Below are positions 26,680 through 35,628 of a stretch of 64,000 nucleotides of DNA, piece by piece. Numbering within the stretch: position 1 is the first letter of the stretch; every line of letters starts with the position of its first letter. Origin of the DNA: MGBC163016 sp964518575 (lineage in GTDB: Bacteria > Actinomycetota > Coriobacteriia > Coriobacteriales > Eggerthellaceae); contig CAZFGW010000008.1 of assembly GCA_964518575.1 (NCBI GenBank), positions 1 to 64,000 on the forward strand. Reading direction: 5' to 3'. A program made the position numbers and the translations under genes. The notes beneath the pieces are model-generated. The model was not told the DNA's origin. It was given only the letters and a program-made list of their open reading frames with translations, and searched no databases.

Positions 26680-28053
26680 ATGTTTCATGGTCGCCAGAAA
26701 GAACTTGAGCTACTCCATGAGCAGTTTGCTTCCCGAGAAAAAGCAGCTGTACTTATTTACGGTAAGCGACGCGTCGGTAAATCAACACTGATCAGAGAAG
26801 CCGCGAAGAGCTTTCAGGGAACGGTTATATATCACCTGTGTGTAGAGAGTACGTTTGAGGGCAATCTTGATCTGTTGGCAAGGAGTGTGTCGCAAGCTCT
26901 CGGTTTACCATTGATGAAGTTCGACACCCTCTTTGATCTCTTTGATTTCCTTAAGGCACATAGGAATCCCGTCCTTCTTGTAATTGACGAATATCAGTAC
27001 TTTAAAAGCACTCTGCGTGGTAGGGAACTTGACTCTATGTTTCAGGCGATAATCGATACCATGCCAGATAACATCAAACTGGTTTTCTGCGGATCTTATA
27101 TCACGACGATGAGGGAACTGCTCGAACAGGATAACCCACTGTTCGGACGCTTTACCTCTATAGTCCATCTGAAAGAGATGGACTACCTTGATGCTCAGTT
27201 GTTCTACCCAAGCCGTTCTGTACGGGATAAAATCGCTCTTTACTCGATCTTTGGTGGATCGCCCTATGTGCTTTCACAGCTCACTGGTAGGTCTTCCGTC
27301 GAGACATATATCAAGAATCTGCTCTTGCTAGACAATAGTATCCTGCGTTCACATATAGAAAATGTTGCGCTATCGGAGATTGGAAAGAGTTTCGACGTGC
27401 GCATTCTTGAGTATCTCGGCAACGGCAAGAAGAAGTACTCAGAGATTGCGTCTTTCCTTGGAACGGATAAGAACGGGTTGTTGGACAAACAACTTAAGCA
27501 TCTCGTTTCCATGGAGACCATATGCAAGGAATCTCCTATCAATAAACGCGGGGACAGGCGCAAGCAGTTTTATTCAATAAGCGATAATCTTATGCGTTTT
27601 TATTTCGCATATATCTTCGCTAATGAAGAAAGTGTCGTTAGGTTGGGAGAGGATGCCTTCTTTAAGCAGCGTATAGCAAATACTCTCGATACATTTGTGT
27701 CGCTTAGATTTGAGGTTATAGCCTTGCAGTACTTCGAACGTCTGGTGCGCCAAGGTCATCTGACGAATGTGGTGGACATGGGGTCATACTGGTACGATGA
27801 CAGGGAGAGGCAGGTGAACGGGCAATTCGATTGCGCTTTGAAGCGGTCGGATGGATACGAGATATTCGAAGTCAAATACTACAAAAAGCCGATGTCTCGA
27901 AATGAGTGTTTGGCTGAAATCGACCAGGTGAAACGAATCGAGGAATTGCACGTTTCAAGCGTGGGTTTCGTTTGCTCCTCCGGATTCGACTTCGAGGATC
28001 AGAGTTTTCAATTGATAACAGGCGATGACTTGTATTCGATGCTCAGTCTTTAG
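26680..28053 (+). CDS. AAA family ATPase with C-terminal DUF234/PD-(D/E)XK-like domain
   Basis: 457 residues. The N-terminus HGRQKELELLHEQF introduces a P-loop GKRRVGKSTLIRE (about 27-39), Walker B LLVIDEYQY and a sensor-like FCGSYITTM. A winged-helix segment follows (YSEIASFLGTDKNGLLDKQL). The C-terminal part, with QFDCALKRSDGYEIFEVKYY, has the D...E-x-K arrangement of a PD-(D/E)XK nuclease and corresponds to DUF234 of archaeal-type ATPases. The family is widespread and of unsettled function. ATG follows AAAAGGAGAAG. A poly-C tract and a palindrome lie upstream. Confidence 0.85.
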   Translation: MFHGRQKELELLHEQFASREKAAVLIYGKRRVGKSTLIREAAKSFQGTVIYHLCVESTFEGNLDLLARSVSQALGLPLMKFDTLFDLFDFLKAHRNPVLLVIDEYQYFKSTLRGRELDSMFQAIIDTMPDNIKLVFCGSYITTMRELLEQDNPLFGRFTSIVHLKEMDYLDAQLFYPSRSVRDKIALYSIFGGSPYVLSQLTGRSSVETYIKNLLLLDNSILRSHIENVALSEIGKSFDVRILEYLGNGKKKYSEIASFLGTDKNGLLDKQLKHLVSMETICKESPINKRGDRRKQFYSISDNLMRFYFAYIFANEESVVRLGEDAFFKQRIANTLDTFVSLRFEVIALQYFERLVRQGHLTNVVDMGSYWYDDRERQVNGQFDCALKRSDGYEIFEVKYYKKPMSRNECLAEIDQVKRIEELHVSSVGFVCSSGFDFEDQSFQLITGDDLYSMLSL

Positions 28054-28248
28054 CGGAGAGGGAACGCAAGGGATGGTACTCTCGGCTTAACCGCCCTCGT
28101 CCATCCTCGTCTTCCTTATTTCGTTTCCCTTTTGCTCGGGCATTCATGATTAATAAGCGCTACGATGGATACGCCTGCATGAACGAAGAAAACGAGCTCG
28201 TTGTCTCAGGAAAGGATCACGTAGTCCATGAATAATTCTAATTGTCAG

Positions 28249-28271
28249 AACACAGGGGACGGTTCTGTGTG
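28249..28271 (-). repeat. REP-like element a
   Basis: The core ACACAGGGGACGGTTCTGTG is the inverse of the REP-like element at 28406-28430, with which it brackets a transposase fragment. Apart from these elements the 28054-28662 gap holds no gene that I can support. Confidence 0.7.
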
Positions 28272-28290
28272 CTAGCAGTTGCAAGAAACG

Positions 28291-28362
28291 TTGTTTGTTT
28301 ACTCCACGAAGGATCATATGGTAGATATTGCTCGAAGCCAACTTGCGTGCTGATCGTGGCAT
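28291..28362 (-). pseudogene. N-terminal fragment of a REP-associated tyrosine transposase (RAYT)
   Basis: The minus-strand frame from ATG 28362 reads MPRSARKLASSNIYHMILRG followed by VNKQ, the characteristic opening of RAYT (IS200-like HUH) transposases, then diverges into REP sequence. Only the first 24 residues survive. Confidence 0.75.
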
Positions 28363-28434
28363 ACATTCCGTTTATGAAAAGCTGGAAACATCCATCACTA
28401 TCCATAACACACAGAACCGTCCCCTGTGTTGCCC
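28343..28434 (+). repeat. Direct repeat A flanking the reverse transcriptase
   Basis: About 92 bases running from CTTGCGTGCTGATCGTGGCA through TTTATGAAAAGCTGGAAACA to a REP-like core AGAACCGTCCCCTGTGTTG (the core lies at 28406-28430). It is closely matched, roughly four of five bases by eye, by 31264-31354. The pair brackets the reverse transcriptase and the RAYT pseudogene. Confidence 0.7.
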
Positions 28435-28662
28435 TGTCCATAGAATCAATCCCCGGTATTTCTCCGAGCAAACCGGGAAGTGATTATGTTGTTATCCCTG
28501 TTCTTTGTAGGATCTGAAATCATCTCCGCCCTGTGTCATAATTTCTCTCAGAAGAGTTATGGCGGCGATAATCGGTTATTTCAACAGATAATGCTCTATA
28601 TCCCAATTAGTTTATGGAAGCATCTTTTGATGCGCGAGATAGTAGGAAAAAGGATATAAAAA

Positions 28663-30312
28663 ATGACTGCTTATTCTCGAGATTCCGATTTCAAATCTGA
28701 CAGTATTCTTTCTGCTAGCAAAAAGAATCATAAAAACGATCTAGATCAACAAAGAATAGGTAGCTCAAGGAAGAGGGATATCTTATTTCCAACTCATCAC
28801 AAGACTTACGCCGACTTCATGAACGAGCTTACTCAAGACGATGTTTTAGAAGGTCTCCTATCTAATGGAATGTTCTCTGATAAGATTCCTCCGATATTAT
28901 CTAGTCGATCCTTTTTTGAATATCGCTCAAAAAAGGTAGGACTGCCGAGAAATGGATGGAAAGGTTGGATAACTTTTAGATACTTACGAAACAATAACGA
29001 ATATAGAGAGTACGGAATACCAAATCCTTTTTCGTACGAACTACTAGTAAGGCATATTTCTGAACATTGGGACAAAATCAAGGATATCTTAAGACGCAAT
29101 ACAGAGAATATGTCTTATCGTGTAAGTCGAATTCATCCTCGCAAGATTGCGGGTTCGAACGCCATTTTTGAAATGAATTATAAAAATTGGCGGGTCGATT
29201 CCGATCCTATCCCAGCTGTTCTTATGGGAAGGCGTTATGTTGTGAGGTGTGATATATCAAAGTGTTTTCCTAGCATTTATACACATGCTATCGATTGGGC
29301 TATTGACGGTAGAGAAATTGCGAAGCAAAACAAACATAATGGCATAAAAACATGGGCAAGCATTTTGGATGATCGAGCCGCAGCGACGCGTAATGGAGAA
29401 ACGCACGGGCTTCTGATTGGACCTCATTCATCCAATCTACTCTCAGAACTACTTCTGACTGATATCGATAAAAAACTTTATTTGCAGGGCTTCCGGTTTA
29501 TAAGAAACATCGACGATTACGAGTGCTATGTCGATACGATCCACGATGCCGAATTATTTATCGTAGAACTCGGAAAGTGCCTATCGGAATATCGCTTGTC
29601 TTTAAATCAATCAAAAACAGAAGTACTTGAGTTACCAATGGCTGTATCTCAAAGCTGGGTTAGGTCTTTGAAGAATTATCGTTTTGGAGCAGAACCAATT
29701 TCCTATAAGGAGGCACAGTCATTTCTGGATCATACTATCGAAACTATGGAAAAGGCAGATAATCTATCTGTCTTGCTATATGCATTTAGAATGCTTTCAG
29801 GCTTTACGTTAAAGTCCGCTGCGAAAAGGTACTATATGGATATGGGGGCGCATTTAGCCTGTCTTTATCCTTACCTTACACCGCATCTTGAAAAGGTGCT
29901 GATTCTTCCAACAGATATGGATGTTGATAGAATCAGGCTTCTATCGGAGACCTTGTACTGTAAAGCAATTTCTACGCGCGATTATCTTACCGCATGTTAT
30001 GCGATATATTTCGCACTAAGATATAGATTCGATTTGAGCGTATTGACCGGAGAGGATGTCTTAGTATCAAATGATTGTCTATTGAAGTTATTCGCGTTTC
30101 TTTATTCAAAAGAAAGAGGAAACAAAACACTGCGAGACGCATTAAGGAGGGATGCCAGGGGTCTACAGGGCGAAGACTTCGATCGTAACTGGTTATTTGC
30201 GTATCATGCTCTACCTACGGAGGATTTACCAAAGGGGGATTGGCGCGAAATAAAGAAAGCTGGAGTAAGGTTCGTAGACATGAGTTTGCCGCGAAACGCT
30301 TGTGATTCTTAG
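28663..30312 (+). CDS. Reverse transcriptase of the defence-associated (DRT/UG-like) type
   Basis: 549 residues. The palm motifs are present: motif A YVVRCDISKCFPSIYTHAID (D197), motif B GLLIGPHSSNLLSELLLTDI, motif C FIRNIDDYECYV with D284-D285, and motif D LNQSKTEVLELP. Motif C is NIDD instead of the YADD of retrons and group II introns, and no maturase or integrase domain follows; about 220 helical residues do. The pattern resembles DRT/Abi-type RTs (the nearest I recall is the second RT of DRT type 3), but the exact class is not assignable by eye. ATG follows AAAAAGGA. No partner protein adjoins it; a partner RNA could lie in 28440-28660. Confidence 0.75.
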   Translation: MTAYSRDSDFKSDSILSASKKNHKNDLDQQRIGSSRKRDILFPTHHKTYADFMNELTQDDVLEGLLSNGMFSDKIPPILSSRSFFEYRSKKVGLPRNGWKGWITFRYLRNNNEYREYGIPNPFSYELLVRHISEHWDKIKDILRRNTENMSYRVSRIHPRKIAGSNAIFEMNYKNWRVDSDPIPAVLMGRRYVVRCDISKCFPSIYTHAIDWAIDGREIAKQNKHNGIKTWASILDDRAAATRNGETHGLLIGPHSSNLLSELLLTDIDKKLYLQGFRFIRNIDDYECYVDTIHDAELFIVELGKCLSEYRLSLNQSKTEVLELPMAVSQSWVRSLKNYRFGAEPISYKEAQSFLDHTIETMEKADNLSVLLYAFRMLSGFTLKSAAKRYYMDMGAHLACLYPYLTPHLEKVLILPTDMDVDRIRLLSETLYCKAISTRDYLTACYAIYFALRYRFDLSVLTGEDVLVSNDCLLKLFAFLYSKERGNKTLRDALRRDARGLQGEDFDRNWLFAYHALPTEDLPKGDWREIKKAGVRFVDMSLPRNACDS

Positions 30313-30503
30313 ATTCATTTTTTGGCGAAAAGGGCGCATGCGGGTAGAGGATATAGTATTGTTTTCCGGTAGTCCATCTCTTCTGACTCAGTCTCATAAT
30401 TCAAGAGGGTAGAAACGCCTGACACAGGACGCGGATCGAGTCAGGCGTCATGTAAGTGAGGTGCTATTTTCTAAAACCACGTCGATACAAAAGCAGCGAT
30501 GCT

Positions 30504-31236
30504 ATGACATGGAAAGCACGATAACTCTCTGAAACTGACATCTATCATGTAATCGCGAAAGAAGCTGGCAGACGCATCCTGTTTGAAGGCGTTGTGGATC
30601 TCGCTTTCTTTTCCTAGAAACGTTTCAAAATGGCAAGGAGAATACGATGCGGCGCTGTTCGCATGGTGTCTGATGGATGGTCATGTTCATTTGCTGATTA
30701 AGTCGTAAAAGGATGTCCTTGTTTGCCTCATGCTGTCGCTGTGCATTTCTTATACGCTTCTTCAATACACCCTTGTCGAAAGCGATGCACAGCTTATGGA
30801 GACCGTCCTCTGTGTCGTCCTGAGGCCCCTATTAGCTGGAATTCTACGTGCGAACGATTATGAATGGAGCAGTTTCAGAAGCTATTTGCAAGATCTTATA
30901 GACCAGGGCATGCAGATGACGGCGAATGTCTTTGGTGGGAAACGAAACTTCATGGAACTTCACCATGAAAGCAGTGACGAACAAGCGCATCACAAATTTG
31001 CAACCTTCAACGGCAAACTCGATATCAAGTGTCGTGCATTGGCAGATAGCGAAGCGGCAGACCATCACTTGTTGCTTTTACGAAAAGACAGTGCAGGTTT
31101 CATTGCAATGTCATCAAAAGAGAATAGGAACAAAGCGATAAGGAGACTGGGAGCAACCGATTTATTGATAAAGCAAATAGAAAGATTCGCAGGGATAGAC
31201 CGTGGAACAATCCAAGAGCGTCTCTCAGAAATCTGA
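30504..31236 (+). pseudogene. REP-associated tyrosine transposase (RAYT), degenerate
   Basis: From ATG 30504 the frame reads MTWKAR, a TAA stop, then LSETDIYHVIAKEAGRRILF. Another frame carries the HUH-type motif in CLMDGHVHLL (around 30670), and a third (from about 30730) the C-terminal part with LLAGILRANDYEWSSFRSYL and the terminal helix IKQIERFAGIDRGTIQERL. Several frameshifts and stops make it dead. A REP-like stretch (30798-30822) lies within it. The 30313-30503 gap before it shows no other gene. Confidence 0.75.
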
Positions 31237-31263
31237 CATGATACCTGCCCTCTGTCATACCCC

Positions 31264-31354
31264 TTGCGTGTTGATCGTGGCACAAATTCTCTTTATGAAA
31301 AGCCGAAAACATTTAGCACTACCCTAACACATAGAACCCTCCTTTGCGTTACGT
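31264..31354 (+). repeat. Direct repeat B flanking the reverse transcriptase
   Basis: CTTGCGTGTTGATCGTGGCA through CTTTATGAAAAGCCGAAAAC to a degenerate REP core; it matches 28343-28434 in the same orientation. Confidence 0.7.
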
Positions 31355-31365
31355 TTTACCGCCCT

Positions 31366-31390
31366 AACACACGGAACCGTCTCCTGTGTA
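31366..31390 (+). repeat. REP-like element d
   Basis: The core ACACACGGAACCGTCTCCTG lies 15 bases before the first possible start of the radical SAM frame and is in the same orientation as the REP cores of both flanking repeats. Confidence 0.65.
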
Positions 31391-31405
31391 ACGCTGTAAT
31401 TTTGC

Positions 31406-32686
31406 TTGCTGACCCTGATACCATGCTCTACGCTAGATGTCGCCAACAGAAACATCGCGCAATACATCAAGTTCGAGATCGCTTCCGGGGCAGAATGGAA
31501 GTATCATTCTTGTACGAAGAAAATAGCGAGGACGACATTGCCTTTAGACAATTCGGTATATGGTTTATTGGTCAGCATCGATGAACCCAAAAAAATTGGC
31601 ATCATCGATGCTGATCTTCTTGACCATGGAACAAGACACCCAAACCTGGCGCTTATGAAAATCAGTTCATTTTGCCGTGCTCACAATCATCGTCCCAAAC
31701 TCGTTTTGAGCTTGGATGAGATTGAATCTTATGATTACTTATTTATGTCCTGTGTCTTCTCTTTTACTCATATCGATCCCAAACTTCTCTCTTTGCCAAA
31801 CATTGCAATAGGAGGCACCGGGATCGACCCAGACGGTGAAATCAATCTTCCATTTTGCGTGGAACACTCAAAACCTGATTATTCCCTTTATGAAGAATGG
31901 GTCAATTCTCAGATTGAAGCCGGAGTAAAAAGATCTAAAGTTGCAGACTATCTCGATTATTCGATAGGCTTTCTTACCCGTGGCTGCTTTCGAAAATGCA
32001 GTTTCTGTGTAAACAGAAAATATGATTACGCATTTGCCCATTCCCCTATCAGCGAGTTTGTTGACGAAAGACGACCTTATATCTATTTATGGGATGACAA
32101 TTTCCTGGCTTACAAAAATTGGGACAGACTCCTAGACGACCTCATAGACACGGGGAAACCATTTCAATTTAGACAGGGACTCGACATACGACTTATGACA
32201 AAGGCCAAGGCTGAAAAGCTAGCCTCTGTCAAATACCATGGCGACTTTATTTTCGCTTTTGACCACATCGAAGATCGTAAATTGATCGAAAAGAAGCTGA
32301 AGCTTTGGAGGGAAACCACGCTTCGCGGGACACGCTTATATGTTCTCTGCGCTTTTGATTCTCAAGACGAGCAAGATATAACCAACACTTTTGAGAGAAT
32401 CGCAATTTTAATGAAATACTCTTGTCTCCCGTATATTATGAGATACGAAGACTATGAGAGAAGTGCGTTAAGATCTCTCTATATCAGTATTGCAAGATGG
32501 TGCAATCAGCCGCAGTTTTTTAAGAAGATGTCATTCAGACAGTTTTGCGAGGCATGTCAGCACTATCACAAAACAGAAGGAACATACTGTGCTGCTTATC
32601 GCAGTATGAAAGAATTCGCAGACGAGCACCCTGATATAGCAGACAAGTACTTCGACCTTCGCTATGAGGATTTGAAGCAGTATTAA
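31406..32686 (+). CDS. Radical SAM protein, first gene of a five-gene module
   Basis: Up to 426 residues. The radical SAM cluster motif is GCFRKCSFC (C194, C198, C201). Before it comes a B12-binding-like or Rossmann part, IGIIDADLLDHGTRHPNLAL with YDYLFMSCVFSFTHI and IAIGGTGIDP. After it, the TIM-barrel strands PYIYLWDDNFLAYKNWD, FRQGLDIRLM and GDFIFAFDHIED are well kept. The start is unclear: TTG 31406 and TTG 31568 are possible and neither has a good ribosome site, so the N-terminus may have been altered by the REP insertion upstream. The substrate is unknown. The next gene follows after 10 bases. Confidence 0.75.
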   Translation: MLTLIPCSTLDVANRNIAQYIKFEIASGAEWKYHSCTKKIARTTLPLDNSVYGLLVSIDEPKKIGIIDADLLDHGTRHPNLALMKISSFCRAHNHRPKLVLSLDEIESYDYLFMSCVFSFTHIDPKLLSLPNIAIGGTGIDPDGEINLPFCVEHSKPDYSLYEEWVNSQIEAGVKRSKVADYLDYSIGFLTRGCFRKCSFCVNRKYDYAFAHSPISEFVDERRPYIYLWDDNFLAYKNWDRLLDDLIDTGKPFQFRQGLDIRLMTKAKAEKLASVKYHGDFIFAFDHIEDRKLIEKKLKLWRETTLRGTRLYVLCAFDSQDEQDITNTFERIAILMKYSCLPYIMRYEDYERSALRSLYISIARWCNQPQFFKKMSFRQFCEACQHYHKTEGTYCAAYRSMKEFADEHPDIADKYFDLRYEDLKQY

Positions 32687-32696
32687 GGGGGACACA

Positions 32697-33728
32697 ATGG
32701 TCGGAATGATAGTCGAAAACCTTGATGTCTTTGAAATAGAACTCGACCGAAACAATCCACGAATTGCAGCCTTTATTGCTCAATACGGTGACAATATTAC
32801 AGCCGAAACTATCGCTTTTGCACTGGATGACTCTGGCTCATCTGGGACCTCTTTTACGGCATTGAGGGACGCTATCAAATCAAACGGAGGATTGATTCAG
32901 CCAATCATCGTGAACCATGATGAATTGGGCGTATATACCGTCATTGAGGGGAATACGAGACTGAAGATCTATCAGGAATTCTGCGAGCAAGGGATAAAGG
33001 GTGAGTGGAGCACCATCCCCGCCATCGTTTACGAAAATATGAGCGAAGCAGAAATTCACACCATCAGACTACAGGCTCATCTTGTAGGACCCCGTGAGTG
33101 GTCACGATACGCAAAAGCAAAATATCTGCATTCCCTAAGCACCGAAGCCTGCTTGACCGAATCTCAAATTGTCGCCTCGTGTGGCGGTATTGCAAAACGC
33201 AGTGAAATCAAAAAGATGATCGCTGCATACGAAGACATGGAAAAGTACTATCGTACCCAACTAGAAAGCGATGACCAATTTGATCCTCGCGTTTTCAGCC
33301 ACTTTGAGGAAATGGAAAAGAGAAATTTTCTAGATACGCTCTACGCCTTCGATTTTTCAAAGAATGATTTCGCTAAATGGGTCATAGATGGGAAAATTCC
33401 TCGAGCGCAGAGCGTTCGCGATATATCAACAATACTTCGACAGCAAGATGCACGCGAAACATTCCTTACCGAGGGGAGCACGACGGATGACGCCATGAAG
33501 CTAGTTCACGCAAAAGAGGTGAATACAGACTCAGAGGTCCTAAGTGCAATCAGTAACATCTATCTTGCTCGAGAGCTCTCCGATCGTTTGAGCGGGATCT
33601 CAAATAGCGCTGTCAAAAGTCTTAGGGCACACCCCGACTGTCAAGAAGTACGCGAGTTCCAAACCCTGCAAGCCTGGATCGAAGAGGTCATTTTTTCCGA
33701 TGTTCTGGGAATAAACGAGGAAGATTAA
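32697..33728 (+). CDS. ParB/sulfiredoxin-fold protein 1 of the module
   Basis: 343 residues. A ParB N-terminal-like domain is visible as LDRNNPRI, GGLIQPIIVN and YTVIEGNTRLKIYQEF; the last replaces the CTP-binding GERR motif of true ParB with GNTR. AHLVGPREWSRYAKAKYLHS and a possible HTH (ACLTESQIVASCGGIAKRSE) follow. The C-terminal half is helical and unlike chromosome-partition ParB. AAGGGGG precedes the ATG. It ends 2 bases before the nuclease-like gene. No ParA is present, so partitioning is unlikely. It shares the domain layout of the last gene of the module. Confidence 0.75.
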   Translation: MVGMIVENLDVFEIELDRNNPRIAAFIAQYGDNITAETIAFALDDSGSSGTSFTALRDAIKSNGGLIQPIIVNHDELGVYTVIEGNTRLKIYQEFCEQGIKGEWSTIPAIVYENMSEAEIHTIRLQAHLVGPREWSRYAKAKYLHSLSTEACLTESQIVASCGGIAKRSEIKKMIAAYEDMEKYYRTQLESDDQFDPRVFSHFEEMEKRNFLDTLYAFDFSKNDFAKWVIDGKIPRAQSVRDISTILRQQDARETFLTEGSTTDDAMKLVHAKEVNTDSEVLSAISNIYLARELSDRLSGISNSAVKSLRAHPDCQEVREFQTLQAWIEEVIFSDVLGINEED

Positions 33729-33730
33729 CA

Positions 33731-34141
33731 ATGCGTGAATCAGTCGAACATCACAATCTGGTCTGCAAAGGAGCTAGGTATATATCTTCCCGTCATGCAG
33801 ACGTGCTATCTGTTTATATTGACGATTATTCATCTTTGGGTCAGCCCAAACCCCTGTATTATTTGCAATATGAGCCTGATATTATTGCTGAAGGCAGTGA
33901 GTTTCTCATAATAGGAGAAGCAAAAACGGAAACAGATGTTTTAACGGCTCATTCAAAAAGACAATACGATAGCTACCTGAAGTATCAGGACCGAAATGAA
34001 AGGGACGCCTACTTTTATCTATTTGTTCCTTGGAAAATTCAAGCAAGTGCACATAACTATCTGAAAAATAGGTGCAAAAGCCTTGGCCTCAATTCTGCTA
34101 AATGGGTCGTGGTGTCCGAAATCGAACTGATTGACTTCTGA
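33731..34141 (+). CDS. PD-(D/E)XK nuclease-like small protein
   Basis: 136 residues. YEPDIIAEGSEFLIIGEAKT fits the PD-x12-E-x-K active site (D50, E63, K65), preceded by a helix containing E6 and H7 (ESVEHHNLVCKGARYI). The rest follows the alpha/beta order of a minimal restriction-like or VRR-NUC-like fold (YFYLFVPWKIQASAHNYLKN). It overlaps the helicase gene (TGATG). Probably the nuclease or a DNA-binding subunit of the helicase; catalysis is inferred from motif only. Confidence 0.7.
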   Translation: MRESVEHHNLVCKGARYISSRHADVLSVYIDDYSSLGQPKPLYYLQYEPDIIAEGSEFLIIGEAKTETDVLTAHSKRQYDSYLKYQDRNERDAYFYLFVPWKIQASAHNYLKNRCKSLGLNSAKWVVVSEIELIDF

Positions 34142-35628
34142 TGCAAAAGATGACGTTAAAGATAGAGCCCCGTCTGGATGCCAAACATGATGCATTTCCT
34201 TTCCAAGAAGAGGCTGTGCAGTTCGCTTCCGAGAAAGAATATTCGGCGATTTTCTATGAACAAGGATTAGGCAAAACGAAAATTGCCATCGATGTGATTT
34301 TGCGTTGGTTAAAAAATAAATGTATTGACACAATTATTGTGGTTACGAAAAAAGGGCTTGTCGAAAACTGGGTCGAGGAGTTTGGTATCCACTCCTTTAT
34401 AAAGCCAAAAGTAATGACGAGCGACAAAAGAAAGAATTATTTTGTCTTAAACTCTCCTGCACGCGTTATTATTACTCACTTCGAAGCCATTTCAACTGAG
34501 AAGAGGCGCCTTTCAAAATTTCTCAGGCTTAGAGAGGTTGCCATAATTGTCGACGAGTCAGCCAAGCTCAAAAATCCTGAAGCAAAGCTCACGCAAGATT
34601 TTTTTGAATTGCGAGAGGGATTTCGACGACGCATTATAATGACGGGAACGCCCGTCCCAAATCGACCGCAAGACATTTGGGCGCAAATCTTTTTTCTCGA
34701 TGGTGGAAAGGCGTTGGGTAGCGATTACTCAAAATTTTGTTCAGCAGTCAACTTAGACAACAAGCTCTATAAGTCAAAGGACAAGCAGATTCAATTTGAA
34801 GAAGCGCTGGTCAATATTTTCCCCTCCATAGAAGAGTTTTGTGTTAGAGAAACTAAAGAGGGATCCGGACTCAAGCTGCCTAGAAAACATTTTCAGAATA
34901 TTTTCTGCGAATGGAACACGCCTCAAAGAGAGTTGTACGAAACCATTCGCGAGCAAGAGAAGTACGCTTTGATACGAGAAGGGAAACTGAGCATCGAAGA
35001 TGCCGAGGTGACGATTAAAAGACTCACGCGGCTAATGCAGGTGGCTTCCAACCCGATTTTGCTGGACGAAACATATGCGCATTTGCCCGCAAAGTTCGAA
35101 TCGTTGAATTGCCTATTGGAAGGCGTCAAGTCGACCGAGGAAAAAGCCATCGTATGGACAAGCTATGTCAATAATGCTGAGTGGCTCTATGCCAACCTTT
35201 CAAAATATAATCCGGTAATGATCCATGGCGGAGTCTCCGATTCAATAAGGTCTTCATCCATTAAGAAGTTCAAGCAGGATCCCTCTTGTATGTTATTAAT
35301 TGCGGTTCCGCAGGCTGCAAAAGAAGGCTTGACATTAACAGTTGCAAATCACGTAATTTTTTGGGATAGAACATTTAGTCTGGATGATTACCTTCAAGCG
35401 CAGGATCGCATTCATCGTATTTCTCAGGAGAAAACGTGTTACATAACAAATCTCCTGATGGAAGACTCGATTGACGTTTGGGTTGACTCGCTATTAAACG
35501 CAAAAGCTTTGGCTGCACATCTAGCGCAGTCGGACATTACAGAAGACGAATATAGATCACGTGCTGACTACGGCTATGGCGAGTTGATAAGAGATGTATT
35601 AAATTTGGGGGGCGATTTTGATGAGTGA
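34141..35628 (+). CDS. SNF2-family helicase
   Basis: 495 residues, essentially only the two RecA lobes. Motif I YEQGLGKTKIAID (GLGKT 42-46), motif II VDESAKLKN (D138-E139, a DESA variant of DEAH), motif III IIMTGTPVPNRPQDIWAQ, and lobe-2 motifs AAKEGLTLTVANHVIFWDRT and LQAQDRIHRISQEK. It lacks a DNA-specificity domain, which the neighbouring ParB-like or nuclease proteins may provide. Single-subunit SNF2 translocases of this size occur in phages and defence islands. It overlaps both neighbours, so the stoichiometry is probably coordinated. Confidence 0.9.
   Translation: MQKMTLKIEPRLDAKHDAFPFQEEAVQFASEKEYSAIFYEQGLGKTKIAIDVILRWLKNKCIDTIIVVTKKGLVENWVEEFGIHSFIKPKVMTSDKRKNYFVLNSPARVIITHFEAISTEKRRLSKFLRLREVAIIVDESAKLKNPEAKLTQDFFELREGFRRRIIMTGTPVPNRPQDIWAQIFFLDGGKALGSDYSKFCSAVNLDNKLYKSKDKQIQFEEALVNIFPSIEEFCVRETKEGSGLKLPRKHFQNIFCEWNTPQRELYETIREQEKYALIREGKLSIEDAEVTIKRLTRLMQVASNPILLDETYAHLPAKFESLNCLLEGVKSTEEKAIVWTSYVNNAEWLYANLSKYNPVMIHGGVSDSIRSSSIKKFKQDPSCMLLIAVPQAAKEGLTLTVANHVIFWDRTFSLDDYLQAQDRIHRISQEKTCYITNLLMEDSIDVWVDSLLNAKALAAHLAQSDITEDEYRSRADYGYGELIRDVLNLGGDFDE

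Noticed and set aside
28663..30312. Reverse transcriptase as a retron, group II intron or DGR
   Set aside because: No YADD, no maturase/HNH domain, no visible intron ends, and no variable/template repeat pair nearby.
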